From contig NZ_CP094528.1 of the NCBI RefSeq assembly GCF_022811705.1, positions 496,001-560,000 of the forward strand: DNA of 64,000 bases, read 5' to 3'. The DNA is from Agromyces larvae (GTDB lineage Bacteria; Actinomycetota; Actinomycetes; Actinomycetales; Microbacteriaceae). Below, one piece after another: positions 35,036 to 43,884 of the stretch (positions are counted from its first letter, which is position 1; each line of letters begins with the position of its first letter). Made by a program: the position numbers and the translations under genes. Below the pieces are notes generated by a model. It had not been told where the DNA came from and ran no database searches. It was given only the letters and a program-made list of their open reading frames with translations.

Positions 35036-35404
35036 ATGATCGAGTGGTACGCGTGGGTGCAGGTCGCGGTCGCGACGCTCGCGGGCGTGCTCTGCCTCGC
35101 CCTCGGGCTCGTGGGGCGCATCCCCAGCGATCTCAGCATCGGGGCGCTCGCCCTCGTCGAGGTGCTGCTGATCGGTCAGGTGGTCGTCGCGATCATCGCC
35201 CCGATGACCGGCAACGAGGCATCCGGAAGCGTGCTCGAGTTCTGGATCTACCTGATCTCGGCGGCGCTGCTGCCGCCGGTTGCGGCCTTCTGGGCGCTGC
35301 TCGAGCGCAACCGGTGGTCGACCGTGATCCTCGGCGTCGCAGCCCTCGCGGTCGCGGTCATGGTGTACCGGATGCTGCAGATCTGGACGGTGCAGCAGGC
35401 GTGA
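35036..35404 (+). CDS. Small integral membrane protein of unknown function
   Basis: A 122-residue protein made almost entirely of four apolar helices (WVQVAVATLAGVLCLALGLV; GALALVEVLLIGQVVVAIIA; FWIYLISAALLPPVAAFWALL; STVILGVAALAVAVMVYRML). No known domain is recognised. It begins 34 bp after truB and overlaps a possible GTG of the next gene, so truB, this gene, the next membrane protein and ribF may form one transcript. Confidence 0.8.
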   Translation: MIEWYAWVQVAVATLAGVLCLALGLVGRIPSDLSIGALALVEVLLIGQVVVAIIAPMTGNEASGSVLEFWIYLISAALLPPVAAFWALLERNRWSTVILGVAALAVAVMVYRMLQIWTVQQA

Positions 35405-35430
35405 CCGCGCGGGTGAGAGAATCGAACGTC

Positions 35431-35943
35431 ATGTCTGCATCGCCTGAGAACGTCCCGACCCCCGCACGCACCCGCCGGATGAGCGGCATCGGCCGCGTGC
35501 TCGTCGTCGTGTACGGCATCCTCGCGCTGGCCGCGACCGGGCGCACGGCGGTGCAGATCATCGAGCGCTTCGACGAGGCCCCCGTCGCGTTCACCCTCTC
35601 GGGCCTGTCGGCCGTCGTCTACATCGTCGCCACGGTCGCGCTCATCGCACCCGGGCGGGTCTGGTACCGGGTGGCGTGGATCACGATCGGGTTCGAGGCC
35701 GCCGGGGTGCTCGTCGTCGGCACGATCACGTGGCTGTGGCCCGACCTGCTCGGTGCGGGCACCGGCGACCCGTTCGGGCGCACCTCCACGGTGTGGAGCC
35801 TCTTCGGCGCCGGGTATCTGTTCATCCCGCTCGTGCTGCCCGCGCTCGGGATGTGGTGGCTGGCGAAGCATCCGCCCGTCGATGCCGTCGATGCCGACGA
35901 GGCGCAGGCGTCCGCCGCCTCGGCCGAGGTCGACGCGCGGTGA
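35431..35943 (+). CDS. Membrane protein of unknown function
   Basis: A 170-residue protein with four apolar helices and a C-terminal Asp/Glu/Ala-rich cytoplasmic tail (VDAVDADEAQASAASAEVDAR). The start is uncertain: ATG 35431 has a weak GAGAGA before it, while GTG 35401 overlaps the previous stop (GTGA) and would add 10 residues. It ends in a GTGA overlap with ribF. Similar genes sit before ribF in related actinobacteria as far as I recall, with no known role. Confidence 0.8.
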   Translation: MSASPENVPTPARTRRMSGIGRVLVVVYGILALAATGRTAVQIIERFDEAPVAFTLSGLSAVVYIVATVALIAPGRVWYRVAWITIGFEAAGVLVVGTITWLWPDLLGAGTGDPFGRTSTVWSLFGAGYLFIPLVLPALGMWWLAKHPPVDAVDADEAQASAASAEVDAR

Positions 35944-36869
35944 GGTCGTTCAAGGGCCTCGACGCGGTGCCGGCGGGGTTCGGCCCGTCGGCCGTGACCA
36001 TCGGCAAGTTCGACGGCGTGCACCTCGGGCACCGCGCGGTCATCGACCGGCTGCGCGGCATCGCCGACGAGCGCAGCCTGACGACCGCGGTCGTCACGTT
36101 CGACCGCAACCCGCTCGCGCTGCTCGCCCCCGAGCGCTGCCCCGCCCCGCTCGTGAGCGTGCGCCAGAAACTCAACCTGCTCGCCACCACGGGCGTCGAC
36201 GCCACCGTGCTGCTGCCCTTCGACCGGCAGCTCGCGGCGGTGCCCGCCGAGGAGTTCGTGCGGCGGGTGCTGGTCGACGCGCTCGGCGCGCGTGCGGTGC
36301 TCGTCGGGAGCGATTTCCGCTACGGCGCCAGGGGCGCCGGCGACGTGGCGCTGCTGCAACGGCTCGGCGAAGGGCTCGGGTTCGACGTGGTCGTGGTCGA
36401 CGACGTCATGCCCGACGACGAGCACCGCGTCTCGTCGACCTGGGTGCGCGAGCTGCTGGCCGCCGGCGACGTGCGTCGGGCCACCGAACTGCTGGGCCAC
36501 ACCCCGACCGTGTCGGGCATCGTGGTGCACGGGGCGGCGCGCGGGCGCGAGCTCGGGTACCCGACGGCGAACCTGTCGCCCGAGTCCGAGGGGCTGATCC
36601 CCGCCGACGGCGTCTACGCCGGCTGGCTGACCGACGCCGGAACCCGGTACCCCGCGGCGATCTCGGTGGGCGACAACCCGACGTTCGAGGGCGTCCCCAA
36701 GAAGCAGGTCGAGGCGTACGTGCTCGACCGCGATCTCGATCTCTACGATCACCTGGTCGACGTGGAGTTCGTGGAGCGGCTGCGCGGCATGGTCGCGTTC
36801 GAGAGCATCGAGGGGCTCATCGACACCATCCGCGACGACGTCGACCGGGCCCGCGAGCTGCTTTCGTGA
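35940..36869 (+). CDS. ribF: Bifunctional riboflavin kinase / FAD synthetase
   Basis: Phosphorylates riboflavin to FMN and adenylates FMN to FAD. The 309-residue protein has an N-terminal FAD synthetase domain with the nucleotidyltransferase motif TIGKFDGVHLGH (residues 20-31) and STWVRELL. Its C-terminal riboflavin kinase domain has GRELGYPTANL and the catalytic region YPAAISVGDNPTF. The GTG start overlaps the previous stop (GTGA), and the gene ends in a GTGA overlap with the MFS gene. Confidence 0.96.
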   Translation: MRSFKGLDAVPAGFGPSAVTIGKFDGVHLGHRAVIDRLRGIADERSLTTAVVTFDRNPLALLAPERCPAPLVSVRQKLNLLATTGVDATVLLPFDRQLAAVPAEEFVRRVLVDALGARAVLVGSDFRYGARGAGDVALLQRLGEGLGFDVVVVDDVMPDDEHRVSSTWVRELLAAGDVRRATELLGHTPTVSGIVVHGAARGRELGYPTANLSPESEGLIPADGVYAGWLTDAGTRYPAAISVGDNPTFEGVPKKQVEAYVLDRDLDLYDHLVDVEFVERLRGMVAFESIEGLIDTIRDDVDRARELLS

Positions 36870-38074
36870 CCGCCGCGCGACGCGCGCTCTGGGCCGGACG
36901 TTCGCTGGCGCTGGTCGGCATCTTCCTGCTGGCGTTCAACCTGCGTTCGGCGGTCGCGTCGCTCTCGCCGGTGCTCGCGCTGGTCGAGGCGGATGTCGCG
37001 CTGAGCGCCGCGGTGGTGGGGGTGCTCGGCATGCTCCCGCCGGTCTGCTATGCGGTGTTCGGCCTGGTGACGCCGGCCATCGCGCGTCGGTGGGGACTCG
37101 AGCGGCCGCTGGTCGGGGTGCTCGTCCTGCTCGCGCTGGGCCTCGCGGGGCGAGGCGTCGTCACCGAGGCGACGGGGCTGATCGCCGCCAGCGCCGTCGC
37201 GTTCGCCGCGATGGGCGTGGGCAACGTGCTGCTGCCGCTCGCGGTGAAACGGTACTTCCCCGACCGCATCGGCCTGATGACGACGCTGTACGTCACGGCG
37301 ATGTCGATCTCGACGCTGCTGCCGCCGCTCGTCGCGGTGCCCGTGGCGGAGGCGGCCGGCTGGCGGGTGGAGCTCGGTCTCTGGGCGGTGTTCGCGGTCG
37401 CCGCGCTGGTGCCCTGGGCGGTGCTGGCGCTGCGCTCGCGCACGACGTCCGCCCCGGGGGTGACCGAGCCCGGCGCCGCGCAGTTGCGGCACGCGCTGCG
37501 CTCGCCGCTCGCGTGGGCGCTCACGATCGTGTTCGCCGGGTCGTCGGTGAACGCGTACACGGCGTTCGCCTGGCTGCCGAGGATCCTGCAGGAGACCGCG
37601 GGCTCGTCTCCGGCGGCCGCCGGCGCGCTGCTGTCGCTGTACGCGGCGATGGGGCTGGTCGCCGGCCTGGTCGTGCCGGTCATCGCCGCCCGCTGGAACC
37701 GGGTGCGCCTGCTCATCGGCGTGAGCGTGGCGTCCTTCGTGCTCGGCTATCTGGGCCTGCTCGTCGCGCCCGCGACCGCGACCTGGCTGTGGGTGGCGCT
37801 CATCGGCACCGGCCCGCTGATCTTCCCGCTGTCGCTGGTGCTCATCAACCTGCGCACGCGCACCCATGCCGGCGCGGTCGCGCTCAGCGGTTTCGTGCAG
37901 TCCACCGGTTACCTCATCGCCGCCGCGGGGCCGCTGGCGCTCGGCGTGCTGCGCGATGCATCCGGGTCGTGGACGCTGCCGCTCCTGCTGCTGCTCGCCA
38001 CCGCGCTCCCGGTGGGCGTCGCCGGCCTCGTCGTCGCCCGTCCGCGCCTGTTCGAGGACGAGCGCGCCGGCTGA
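36866..38074 (+). CDS. MFS transporter, CynX/NimT type
   Basis: A 402-residue carrier with about twelve apolar helices. The start ALVGIFLLAFNLRSAVASLSPVL, the GMLPPVCYAVFGLVTPAIARR loop and FPLSLVLINLRTRTHAGAVALSGF match the cyanate/nitroimidazole (CynX/NimT) branch of the major facilitator superfamily. The physiological substrate is unknown. GTG 36866 overlaps the ribF stop, so it is translationally coupled; a terminator-like hairpin follows. Confidence 0.88.
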   Translation: MTAARRALWAGRSLALVGIFLLAFNLRSAVASLSPVLALVEADVALSAAVVGVLGMLPPVCYAVFGLVTPAIARRWGLERPLVGVLVLLALGLAGRGVVTEATGLIAASAVAFAAMGVGNVLLPLAVKRYFPDRIGLMTTLYVTAMSISTLLPPLVAVPVAEAAGWRVELGLWAVFAVAALVPWAVLALRSRTTSAPGVTEPGAAQLRHALRSPLAWALTIVFAGSSVNAYTAFAWLPRILQETAGSSPAAAGALLSLYAAMGLVAGLVVPVIAARWNRVRLLIGVSVASFVLGYLGLLVAPATATWLWVALIGTGPLIFPLSLVLINLRTRTHAGAVALSGFVQSTGYLIAAAGPLALGVLRDASGSWTLPLLLLLATALPVGVAGLVVARPRLFEDERAG

Positions 38075-38100
38075 CGAGCGGCGCCCGCGGCGCGCTCGTC
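38073..38100. terminator. Hairpin between the MFS and ROK genes
   Basis: GACGAGC and GCTCGTC form the outer stem, GCGCC and GGCGC the inner stem, with one unpaired base and a 3-nt loop. It includes the MFS stop region and the ROK stop, so it could act in both directions. Confidence 0.55.
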
Positions 38101-39040
38101 AGCCGATCAGCTCGGGCCGGTGCACGAGCGCGGCCGCGCCGATGAGCGGCCCTTCGTCGCCGAGGCCGGACGGCACGATCCGCACCCGGCGCGCGAACTC
38201 GAACGCCGTGCGCTCGGCGACCGCGGCACGCGCGTGGTCGAACAGGGCGGGGGCCACCCGCGAGAAGCCGCCGCCGATCGCGACGACGTCGAGGTCGACG
38301 AGGTTCGTGGCCGACGCGATCGCCTGCCCGATCGCCCGCCCGGCCCGTTCCACCGCGGCGATCGCGACCGGATCGCCCGCGGCGTGCGCGGCGGCGAGGT
38401 CTTCGCCGGTCGTGCCCTCGAAGCCCCGGGTGCGTGCCCACGCCACGGTGCGCGGGCCGCTCGCGATCGCTTCGAGGCATCCGCGTCCGCCGCAGGGGCA
38501 GGGGTCGTCGAAGCCGCCGACCTCGACGTGGCCGATGTGGCCCCCGTTGCCCGACGGGCTGGGCGCGCCGCGGTCGCCGAGCACGAGCCCGCCGCCGACG
38601 CCGGTCGACACGATCATGCCGAGCAGGTTGTGCGCGTCTCGGCCCGCGCCGACCCAGTGCTCGGCGAGGGCGATGCAGAGTCCGTCGATGCGCAGGTGGA
38701 CCGGGACGCCGGGGACGAGCGCGCGCAGCCGGTCGACGAGCGGATGCCCCCGCCAGGCGGGCACGTTCAGCGGCGACACGGTGCCGGCGGCGAGGTCGAC
38801 GGGGCCGGCCGAGCCGAGGCCGACGCCCGCGAGTTCGGCGCCGTCGGGCAGTGCGGCCAGGGCGCCGCGGACGACTTCGGCGACGGCCGCGTCGAGCTCG
38901 TCGGCGGTGCGGCCGGGGCCGGTCGGGTGGCGGTGGCGGCTGCCGGGAACGACGGCCGCGTCGGCGTCGACGAGCGCGGCCTCGACCTTGGTGCCGCCGA
39001 AGTCGACGGCCAGTGCGAGAGAGGGCATGCGCTTCAGCAT
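38099..39040 (-). CDS. ROK-family protein, probable sugar kinase
   Basis: A 313-residue ROK protein without a DNA-binding domain, hence more likely a kinase than a repressor. Visible are the phosphate-binding DFGGTK (13-18), catalytic-region Asp119 (RIDGLCIALAE), GGGLVLGD, and the zinc-binding CPCGGRGCLE with Cys181, Cys183 and Cys188. The residue before Asp119 is Ile where sugar kinases usually have Asn, so substrate choice may differ. ATG 39040 or ATG 39028 could be the start; neither has a clear ribosome site. It diverges from the deoxyribose operon, which suggests but does not prove a role with it. Confidence 0.85.
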   Translation of the reverse strand: MLKRMPSLALAVDFGGTKVEAALVDADAAVVPGSRHRHPTGPGRTADELDAAVAEVVRGALAALPDGAELAGVGLGSAGPVDLAAGTVSPLNVPAWRGHPLVDRLRALVPGVPVHLRIDGLCIALAEHWVGAGRDAHNLLGMIVSTGVGGGLVLGDRGAPSPSGNGGHIGHVEVGGFDDPCPCGGRGCLEAIASGPRTVAWARTRGFEGTTGEDLAAAHAAGDPVAIAAVERAGRAIGQAIASATNLVDLDVVAIGGGFSRVAPALFDHARAAVAERTAFEFARRVRIVPSGLGDEGPLIGAAALVHRPELIG

Positions 39041-39095
39041 AGGAGAGCGCGCGGCCCTCGCTGTGTGCTCATCTGAGCAGAAGCGCCAACGAGTG

Positions 39096-39124
39096 TTGCC
39101 GGCGAGCGGGCGGCTGCCTACGCT
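39096..39124 (+). promoter_or_regulatory. Promoter of the deoxyribose operon regulator
   Basis: TTGCCG (39096-39101), a 17-nt spacer and TACGCT (39119-39124). Transcription would start about 45 nt before the regulator ATG. It lies in the gap shared with the divergent ROK gene. Confidence 0.6.
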
Positions 39125-39174
39125 GGAACGAGCGATGAGCGCCCCGAGGCGTTCGCGCGATCAGAGGGAGCGTG

Positions 39175-40122
39175 ATGGACGAAGTCGACGAACTGCTCTC
39201 GATCCGGGCGGCCGAGCTCTACTACGAAGAGAACAAGACGCAGGACGAGATCGGGCAGGCGCTCAGCCTCACCCGGTGGAAGGTGGGGCGGCTGCTCGCC
39301 CAGGCCAAGCAGCGCGGATTCATCCGCATCGAGATCCTGCACCCGCGCGCCCGCAGGCTGCCGATCGAGCGTCGCCTGCGCGACGAGCGCGGGCTCGAGG
39401 ACGCGATCGTCGTCTCCTCGGCCGGCGTGTCCGGGCCCGACGAACTGCAGGCGCGCACCGCGCAGGCCGCCGCCGACTACCTCACCGCGCTGCGCCCCGT
39501 GCCGCGCACGCTCGGCGTGAGCTGGGGCCGCACCCTCTTCGACCTCTCGCAGCACCTGCGCCCCGGCTGGGCGACCGCGGTCAACGTCGTGCAGATCAAC
39601 GGCGGCGTGAGCCTCAACCGCCGCCCGGGCACCGCCGCCGCAACGGCGGTCGCGATCGCGCAGAAGGCGAGCGGCAACGCGACCCTGCTGCCCAGCCCCG
39701 CGATCCTCGAGCGACTCGAGACGAAGCAGGCGATCGAGAGCGACCGGGTCGTCGCCGGGGTCATCGACCTCGCCCGCTCGGCCGACGCCTACCTGTTCAG
39801 CGCCGGCGCCGCCGACCACCACTCGGTCCACGTCGAGAGCGGCTACCTGTCGGCCGCCGACGTCGATCTGCTCGTGCAGAAGGGCGCGGTCGGCGACGTG
39901 GTCGGGCGCTACATCGACTCCGACGGCAACATCGTCGACCCCGCGCTCGATGCGCGCACCGTCGGCCTCACGCTCGACGAACTGCGCGCCGCGCCGCGGT
40001 CGATCGCGGTGGTCGCCGGCCCGTCCAAGCACGCGGTCGCCGACGCCGTCGTGCGCAGCGGCCTGTGCACGGTGCTCGTCACCGACGAGGCCACCGCCCT
40101 CCATCTGCTCGACGGCTCGTAA
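39175..40122 (+). CDS. SorC/DeoR-type sugar-binding transcriptional regulator
   Basis: Regulator likely to sense a phosphorylated sugar. The 315-residue protein has an N-terminal helix-turn-helix (about 18-45, TQDEIGQALSLTRWKVGRLL) and a SorC sugar-binding domain with GVSWGRTLFDL, QINGGV and VGDVVGRYIDSDG. The ATG at 39175 is chosen because GGGAG lies 4 nt before it; the GTG directly upstream is too close. It is the first gene before deoC (19 bp) and two aldehyde dehydrogenase genes, so deoxyribose 5-phosphate or another pentose phosphate is the likely effector (inference from context, as for B. subtilis DeoR). Confidence 0.92.
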   Translation: MDEVDELLSIRAAELYYEENKTQDEIGQALSLTRWKVGRLLAQAKQRGFIRIEILHPRARRLPIERRLRDERGLEDAIVVSSAGVSGPDELQARTAQAAADYLTALRPVPRTLGVSWGRTLFDLSQHLRPGWATAVNVVQINGGVSLNRRPGTAAATAVAIAQKASGNATLLPSPAILERLETKQAIESDRVVAGVIDLARSADAYLFSAGAADHHSVHVESGYLSAADVDLLVQKGAVGDVVGRYIDSDGNIVDPALDARTVGLTLDELRAAPRSIAVVAGPSKHAVADAVVRSGLCTVLVTDEATALHLLDGS

Positions 40123-40141
40123 CTCCGGAAGAAGGCTCGAC

Positions 40142-41149
40142 ATGCCCGAAACCTCCCTCGTCACCGCACGCGAGCGTGCCGTCGCCGTGCTCGGCGGCGA
40201 ACCCGACGACGCCACGCTGCGCCGCTACCTGCACGGCATCCCCGGCGTCGACGCGGTCGGCCTCGAACAGCGCGCCGCCGGGCTCGGCACCCGCTCGATC
40301 AAGACGTCGTCGAAGGCGTGGGCGCTCGACCGCATCATCTCGCTCATCGACCTCACCACGCTCGAGGGCGCCGACACCCCCGGCAAGGTGCGCTCGCTGG
40401 TCGCGAAGGCGATCACCCCCGATCCGGCCGATGCGACCACGCCCCGGGTCGCCGCGGTGTGCGTGTACGGCGACATGGTGCCCTTCGCGGTCGACGCGCT
40501 CGGCGCCGCGCACGGCGACCCCGACGACGGCGGCGTCTCGGTCGCCGCGGTGGCCACGGCGTTCCCGTCGGGGCGTGCCTCGCTCGAGATCAAGCTCGCC
40601 GACACCGCCGAAGCGGTCGCGGCCGGCGCCGACGAGATCGACATGGTCATCGACCGCGGGGCGTTCCTCGCCGGCCGGTACGGCCAGGTGTTCGACCAGA
40701 TCGCCGCGGTGAAGCAGGCGTGCCGTCGCCCCGACGGCACGAGCGCAAGCCTCAAGGTGATCCTCGAGACCGGCGAGCTCGTCACCTACGACAACGTGCG
40801 ACGTGCGTCGTGGCTGTCGATCCTCGCGGGCGGCGACTTCATCAAGACCTCGACGGGCAAGGTGCAGCCGGCCGCCACGCTGCCGGTGACCCTGCTCATG
40901 CTCGAGGTCGTGCGCGACTGGCACCTGCTCACCGGCCAGCGCATCGGCGTGAAGCCGGCCGGCGGCATCCGCGCCTCGAAGGACGCCGTGAAGTACCTCG
41001 TCACGGTCGCCGAGACCGTGGGCGAGGAGTGGCTCGTGCCCCACCTGTTCCGCTTCGGTGCGTCGAGCCTCCTCAACGACGTGCTGCTGCAGCGCCAGAA
41101 GCTCAGCACCGGCCGGTACTCCGGCGCCGACTACGTCACCATCGATTGA
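40142..41149 (+). CDS. deoC: Deoxyribose-phosphate aldolase
   Basis: Splits 2-deoxyribose 5-phosphate into glyceraldehyde 3-phosphate and acetaldehyde. The 335-residue protein is the longer DeoC form. It has LIDLTTLEG, VCVYGDMV, AVATAFPSG, the Schiff-base Lys235 in DFIKTSTGK and GVKPAGGIR with the second active-site Lys. The acetaldehyde produced is a natural substrate for the aldehyde dehydrogenase encoded 20 bp downstream. Confidence 0.95.
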   Translation: MPETSLVTARERAVAVLGGEPDDATLRRYLHGIPGVDAVGLEQRAAGLGTRSIKTSSKAWALDRIISLIDLTTLEGADTPGKVRSLVAKAITPDPADATTPRVAAVCVYGDMVPFAVDALGAAHGDPDDGGVSVAAVATAFPSGRASLEIKLADTAEAVAAGADEIDMVIDRGAFLAGRYGQVFDQIAAVKQACRRPDGTSASLKVILETGELVTYDNVRRASWLSILAGGDFIKTSTGKVQPAATLPVTLLMLEVVRDWHLLTGQRIGVKPAGGIRASKDAVKYLVTVAETVGEEWLVPHLFRFGASSLLNDVLLQRQKLSTGRYSGADYVTID

Positions 41150-41169
41150 ACACCGAGACGAGACATCCC

Positions 41170-42663
41170 ATGAGCTTCCTCGAGTACGCACCCGCCCCCG
41201 AGTCGAGGGCGATCCTGTCGCTGCGCGACTCCTACGGCCTGTTCATCGACGGCGAGTTCGTCGGCGGGCACGGCACGCCGTTCCAGACGATCTCGCCGGC
41301 CGACGAGACGCGCATCGCCGAGATCGCGAACGCCGACGCCGCCGACGTCGACCTGGCCGTCGCGGCCGCGCGCCGCGCCTACGACCGGGTCTGGAGCCGG
41401 ATGAGCGGCCGCGACCGCGGCAAGTACCTGTTCCGCATCGCCCGGCTCCTGCAGGAGCGGGCGCGTGAGCTCGCGATCGCCGAGTCGCTCGACAACGGCA
41501 AGCCGATCAAGGAGTCGCGCGACGTGGACGTGCCGCTCGTGGCCGCCTGGTTCTTCTACTACGCGGGGTGGGCCGACAAACTCGACCACGCCGGCCTCGG
41601 CGCCGACCCGCGCGCGCTCGGCGTCGCCGGCCAGGTGATCCCGTGGAACTTCCCGCTGCTCATGCTCGCGTGGAAGATCGCGCCGGCGCTCGCCGCCGGC
41701 AACACGGTGGTGCTCAAGCCCGCCGAGACGACCCCGCTCACCGCGCTGCTGTTCGCCGAGATCGTGCAGCAGGCCGATCTGCCGCCCGGCGTCGTGAACA
41801 TCGTCACGGGCGCGGGCGACACCGGTGCGGCGCTCGTGTCGCACCCCGACGTCGACAAGGTCGCGTTCACCGGTTCGACGTCGGTGGGCCGCCAGATCGC
41901 GAAGGCCGTCGCCGGCACCGACAAGAAGCTCACCCTCGAGCTCGGCGGCAAGGCCGCGAACATCGTGTTCGACGATGCGCCGATCGACCAGGCGATCGAG
42001 GGCATCGTCAACGGCATCTTCTTCAACCAGGGGCACGTGTGCTGCGCGGGCAGCCGCCTGCTGGTGCAGGAGTCGATCCACGACGAGGTCGTGGACCGGC
42101 TGAAGCGGCGCCTCTCGACGCTGCGCCTCGGCGACCCGCTCGACAAGAACACCGACATCGGGGCGATCAACTCGCGCGAGCAGCTCGACCGCATCCGCGA
42201 GCTCAGCGACGTCGGCGAGGCGGAGGGGGCCGAACGGTGGAGTGCGCCGTGCGAGATCCCCGACAACGGCTTCTGGTTCGCGCCGACGATCTTCACCGGC
42301 GTCGAGACGAGCCACCGCATCGCGCGCGAAGAGGTCTTCGGCCCGGTGCTGTCGGTGCTGAGCTTCCGCACCCCCCAGGAGGCGATCGCCAAGGCGAACA
42401 ACACGCCGTACGGCCTGTCGGCCGGCATCTGGACCGACAAGGGCAGCCGCATCCTCGCGGTCGCCGACCAGTTGCGCGCGGGCGTCGTGTGGGCGAACAC
42501 GTTCAACCGGTTCGACCCGTCCAGCCCGTTCGGCGGCTACAAGGAGTCGGGCTACGGCCGCGAGGGCGGCCGGCACGGGCTCGGCGCGTACCTCACGCCC
42601 GCGACCCGGGCGGCCGTCACCGCCCGAAGCGCCGTGCCCGCGAAGAAGGGAGCCCGCAAGTGA
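41170..42663 (+). CDS. NAD(P)-dependent aldehyde dehydrogenase
   Basis: Oxidises an aldehyde to the acid; in this operon the likely substrate is acetaldehyde from DeoC. The 497-residue protein is full length. It has PWNFPLLML, KPAETTPLTA, GSTSVGR, the general-base Glu257 (ELGGK), the nucleophile Cys291 in GHVCCAGSR and the EEVFGPV segment. GHVC replaces the more common GQxC. The stop overlaps the GTG of a second, truncated relative. Confidence 0.94.
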   Translation: MSFLEYAPAPESRAILSLRDSYGLFIDGEFVGGHGTPFQTISPADETRIAEIANADAADVDLAVAAARRAYDRVWSRMSGRDRGKYLFRIARLLQERARELAIAESLDNGKPIKESRDVDVPLVAAWFFYYAGWADKLDHAGLGADPRALGVAGQVIPWNFPLLMLAWKIAPALAAGNTVVLKPAETTPLTALLFAEIVQQADLPPGVVNIVTGAGDTGAALVSHPDVDKVAFTGSTSVGRQIAKAVAGTDKKLTLELGGKAANIVFDDAPIDQAIEGIVNGIFFNQGHVCCAGSRLLVQESIHDEVVDRLKRRLSTLRLGDPLDKNTDIGAINSREQLDRIRELSDVGEAEGAERWSAPCEIPDNGFWFAPTIFTGVETSHRIAREEVFGPVLSVLSFRTPQEAIAKANNTPYGLSAGIWTDKGSRILAVADQLRAGVVWANTFNRFDPSSPFGGYKESGYGREGGRHGLGAYLTPATRAAVTARSAVPAKKGARK

Positions 42664-43520
42664 GCCGCCTCGCCGTGCCCAAGACGTACAAGCTGTTCAT
42701 CGGCGGCGCGTTCCCGCGCAGCGAGTCGGGCCGCACCTACGAAGTGCTCGCCGCCGACGGCGGGTTCCTCGCGAACGCGGCGAAGGCGTCCCGCAAGGAC
42801 GCCCGCGACGCGGTCGTCGCCGCACGCGCCGCGGTCGCCGGCTGGTCGGGCGCCACGGCGTACAACCGGGGTCAGGTGCTGTACCGCATCGCCGAACTGC
42901 TCGAGGGGCGTCGGGCCCAGTTCGCCGCCGAGATCGAGCAGGCCGAGGGCGCGACGCGCGCCGAGGCCGCCGCGCAGGTCGACGAGGCGATCGACCGCTG
43001 GGTCTGGTACGCCGGCTGGGCCGACAAGTTCGCGCAGGTGACCGGCAACGCGAATCCCGTCGCCGGGCCGTACTTCAACATCTCGGTGCCCGAGCCGACG
43101 GGGGTCGTCGCGATCGTCGCGCCCCAGGACTCGTCGCTCGTCGGGCTGGTGTCGGCGATCGCGCCGGCGCTCGTCGCGGGCAACGCGGTGGTCGTGGTCG
43201 CGAGCGAGCGGCACCCGCTGTCGGCGATCTCGCTGGCCGAGGTGCTCGCGACGAGCGACGTGCCGAAGGGCGTCGTGAACGTGCTGACCGGGTCGCCCGC
43301 CGAGATCGCGCCGTGGCTGGCCGCGCACGCCGACGTGAACGCGCTCGACCTGGTCGGCGCGGGTGCGCTCGACTGGGTCGACCTCGAGATCGCGGCGGCC
43401 GACACCCTGAAGCGCGTCCTGCGCCCCGAGAACGGCCCGGATGCCGCGGCGCCGGCGCTGGACCGAATCGTCGCGTTCACCGAGACGAAGACGGTCTGGC
43501 ACACGAAGAGCCTGCGGTAG
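42660..43520 (+). CDS. Short aldehyde-dehydrogenase-like protein lacking the catalytic half
   Basis: A 286-residue protein homologous to the N-terminal NAD-binding part of aldehyde dehydrogenases (YKLFIGGAFPRSESGRTYEV, GVVAIVAPQDSSLVGLVSAIAPAL, GVVNVLTGSPAEIAPWLAAH). Full-length enzymes have about 480 residues; here the frame stops after a segment aligned near the Glu region, and no Cys nucleophile domain follows. PWNFP is replaced by APQDS and ELGGK is lost. The frame is intact, with no relic of the missing part downstream, so this looks like a stable pseudo-enzyme rather than a fresh break. Its GTG overlaps the preceding stop (GTGA), suggesting a partner role to the full enzyme. Confidence 0.85.
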   Translation: MSRLAVPKTYKLFIGGAFPRSESGRTYEVLAADGGFLANAAKASRKDARDAVVAARAAVAGWSGATAYNRGQVLYRIAELLEGRRAQFAAEIEQAEGATRAEAAAQVDEAIDRWVWYAGWADKFAQVTGNANPVAGPYFNISVPEPTGVVAIVAPQDSSLVGLVSAIAPALVAGNAVVVVASERHPLSAISLAEVLATSDVPKGVVNVLTGSPAEIAPWLAAHADVNALDLVGAGALDWVDLEIAAADTLKRVLRPENGPDAAAPALDRIVAFTETKTVWHTKSLR

Positions 43521-43525
43521 CCCCG

Positions 43526-43765
43526 GTGGTCGACGCAGACGCCGGCGATCGGCGCGCACGGTTGGTCGAGGATCCGTTCGACTTCCGCATCACGAAGGCG
43601 GGCGCGGTCATCGTGCTGCGCGGCGGTCGCGCCGTGATGACGGTCGGCGGTGCGTCTGCGGGCCGGCTCGTCGCGGCACTGAGCCGTGCCGACGACGCGC
43701 AGACGCAGCACCTCCTCGCGCGCGCGAGCGGCAACTACAAACGGGGCAACGAGCGCACCTCCTGA
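43526..43765 (+). CDS. Small hypothetical protein
   Basis: A 79-residue frame from GTG 43526, six bases after the preceding stop, with the codon bias of its neighbours. It has a central two-strand hairpin-like segment (FDFRITKAGAVIVLRGGRAVMTVGG) and a basic, polar C-terminus (LLARASGNYKRGNERTS). No known domain recognised. Close spacing suggests it belongs to the deoC operon. The start is uncertain. Confidence 0.65.
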   Translation: MVDADAGDRRARLVEDPFDFRITKAGAVIVLRGGRAVMTVGGASAGRLVAALSRADDAQTQHLLARASGNYKRGNERTS

Positions 43766-43804
43766 CCGCCCTTCCCGACCGGAACCGCTTGCCCCCCGAA
43801 AGCA

Positions 43805-43836
43805 GGTAACGAATCGGTAACGGCGTGTGCTAGCGT
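43805..43836 (+). promoter_or_regulatory. Direct repeat and -10 box before the phosphodiesterase gene
   Basis: GGTAACG occurs at 43805-43811 and 43816-43822, an 11-bp period (one helix turn). TAGCGT (43831-43836) follows as -10 box and the repeat covers the -35 zone. Tandem 11-bp units are the layout of PhoP boxes, but the unit itself does not match the Streptomyces consensus. Confidence 0.5.
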
Positions 43837-43884
43837 GGCCGAACCGATCGGGCAACGGCGCCCGTTCGGGGAAAGGCCCGATCC

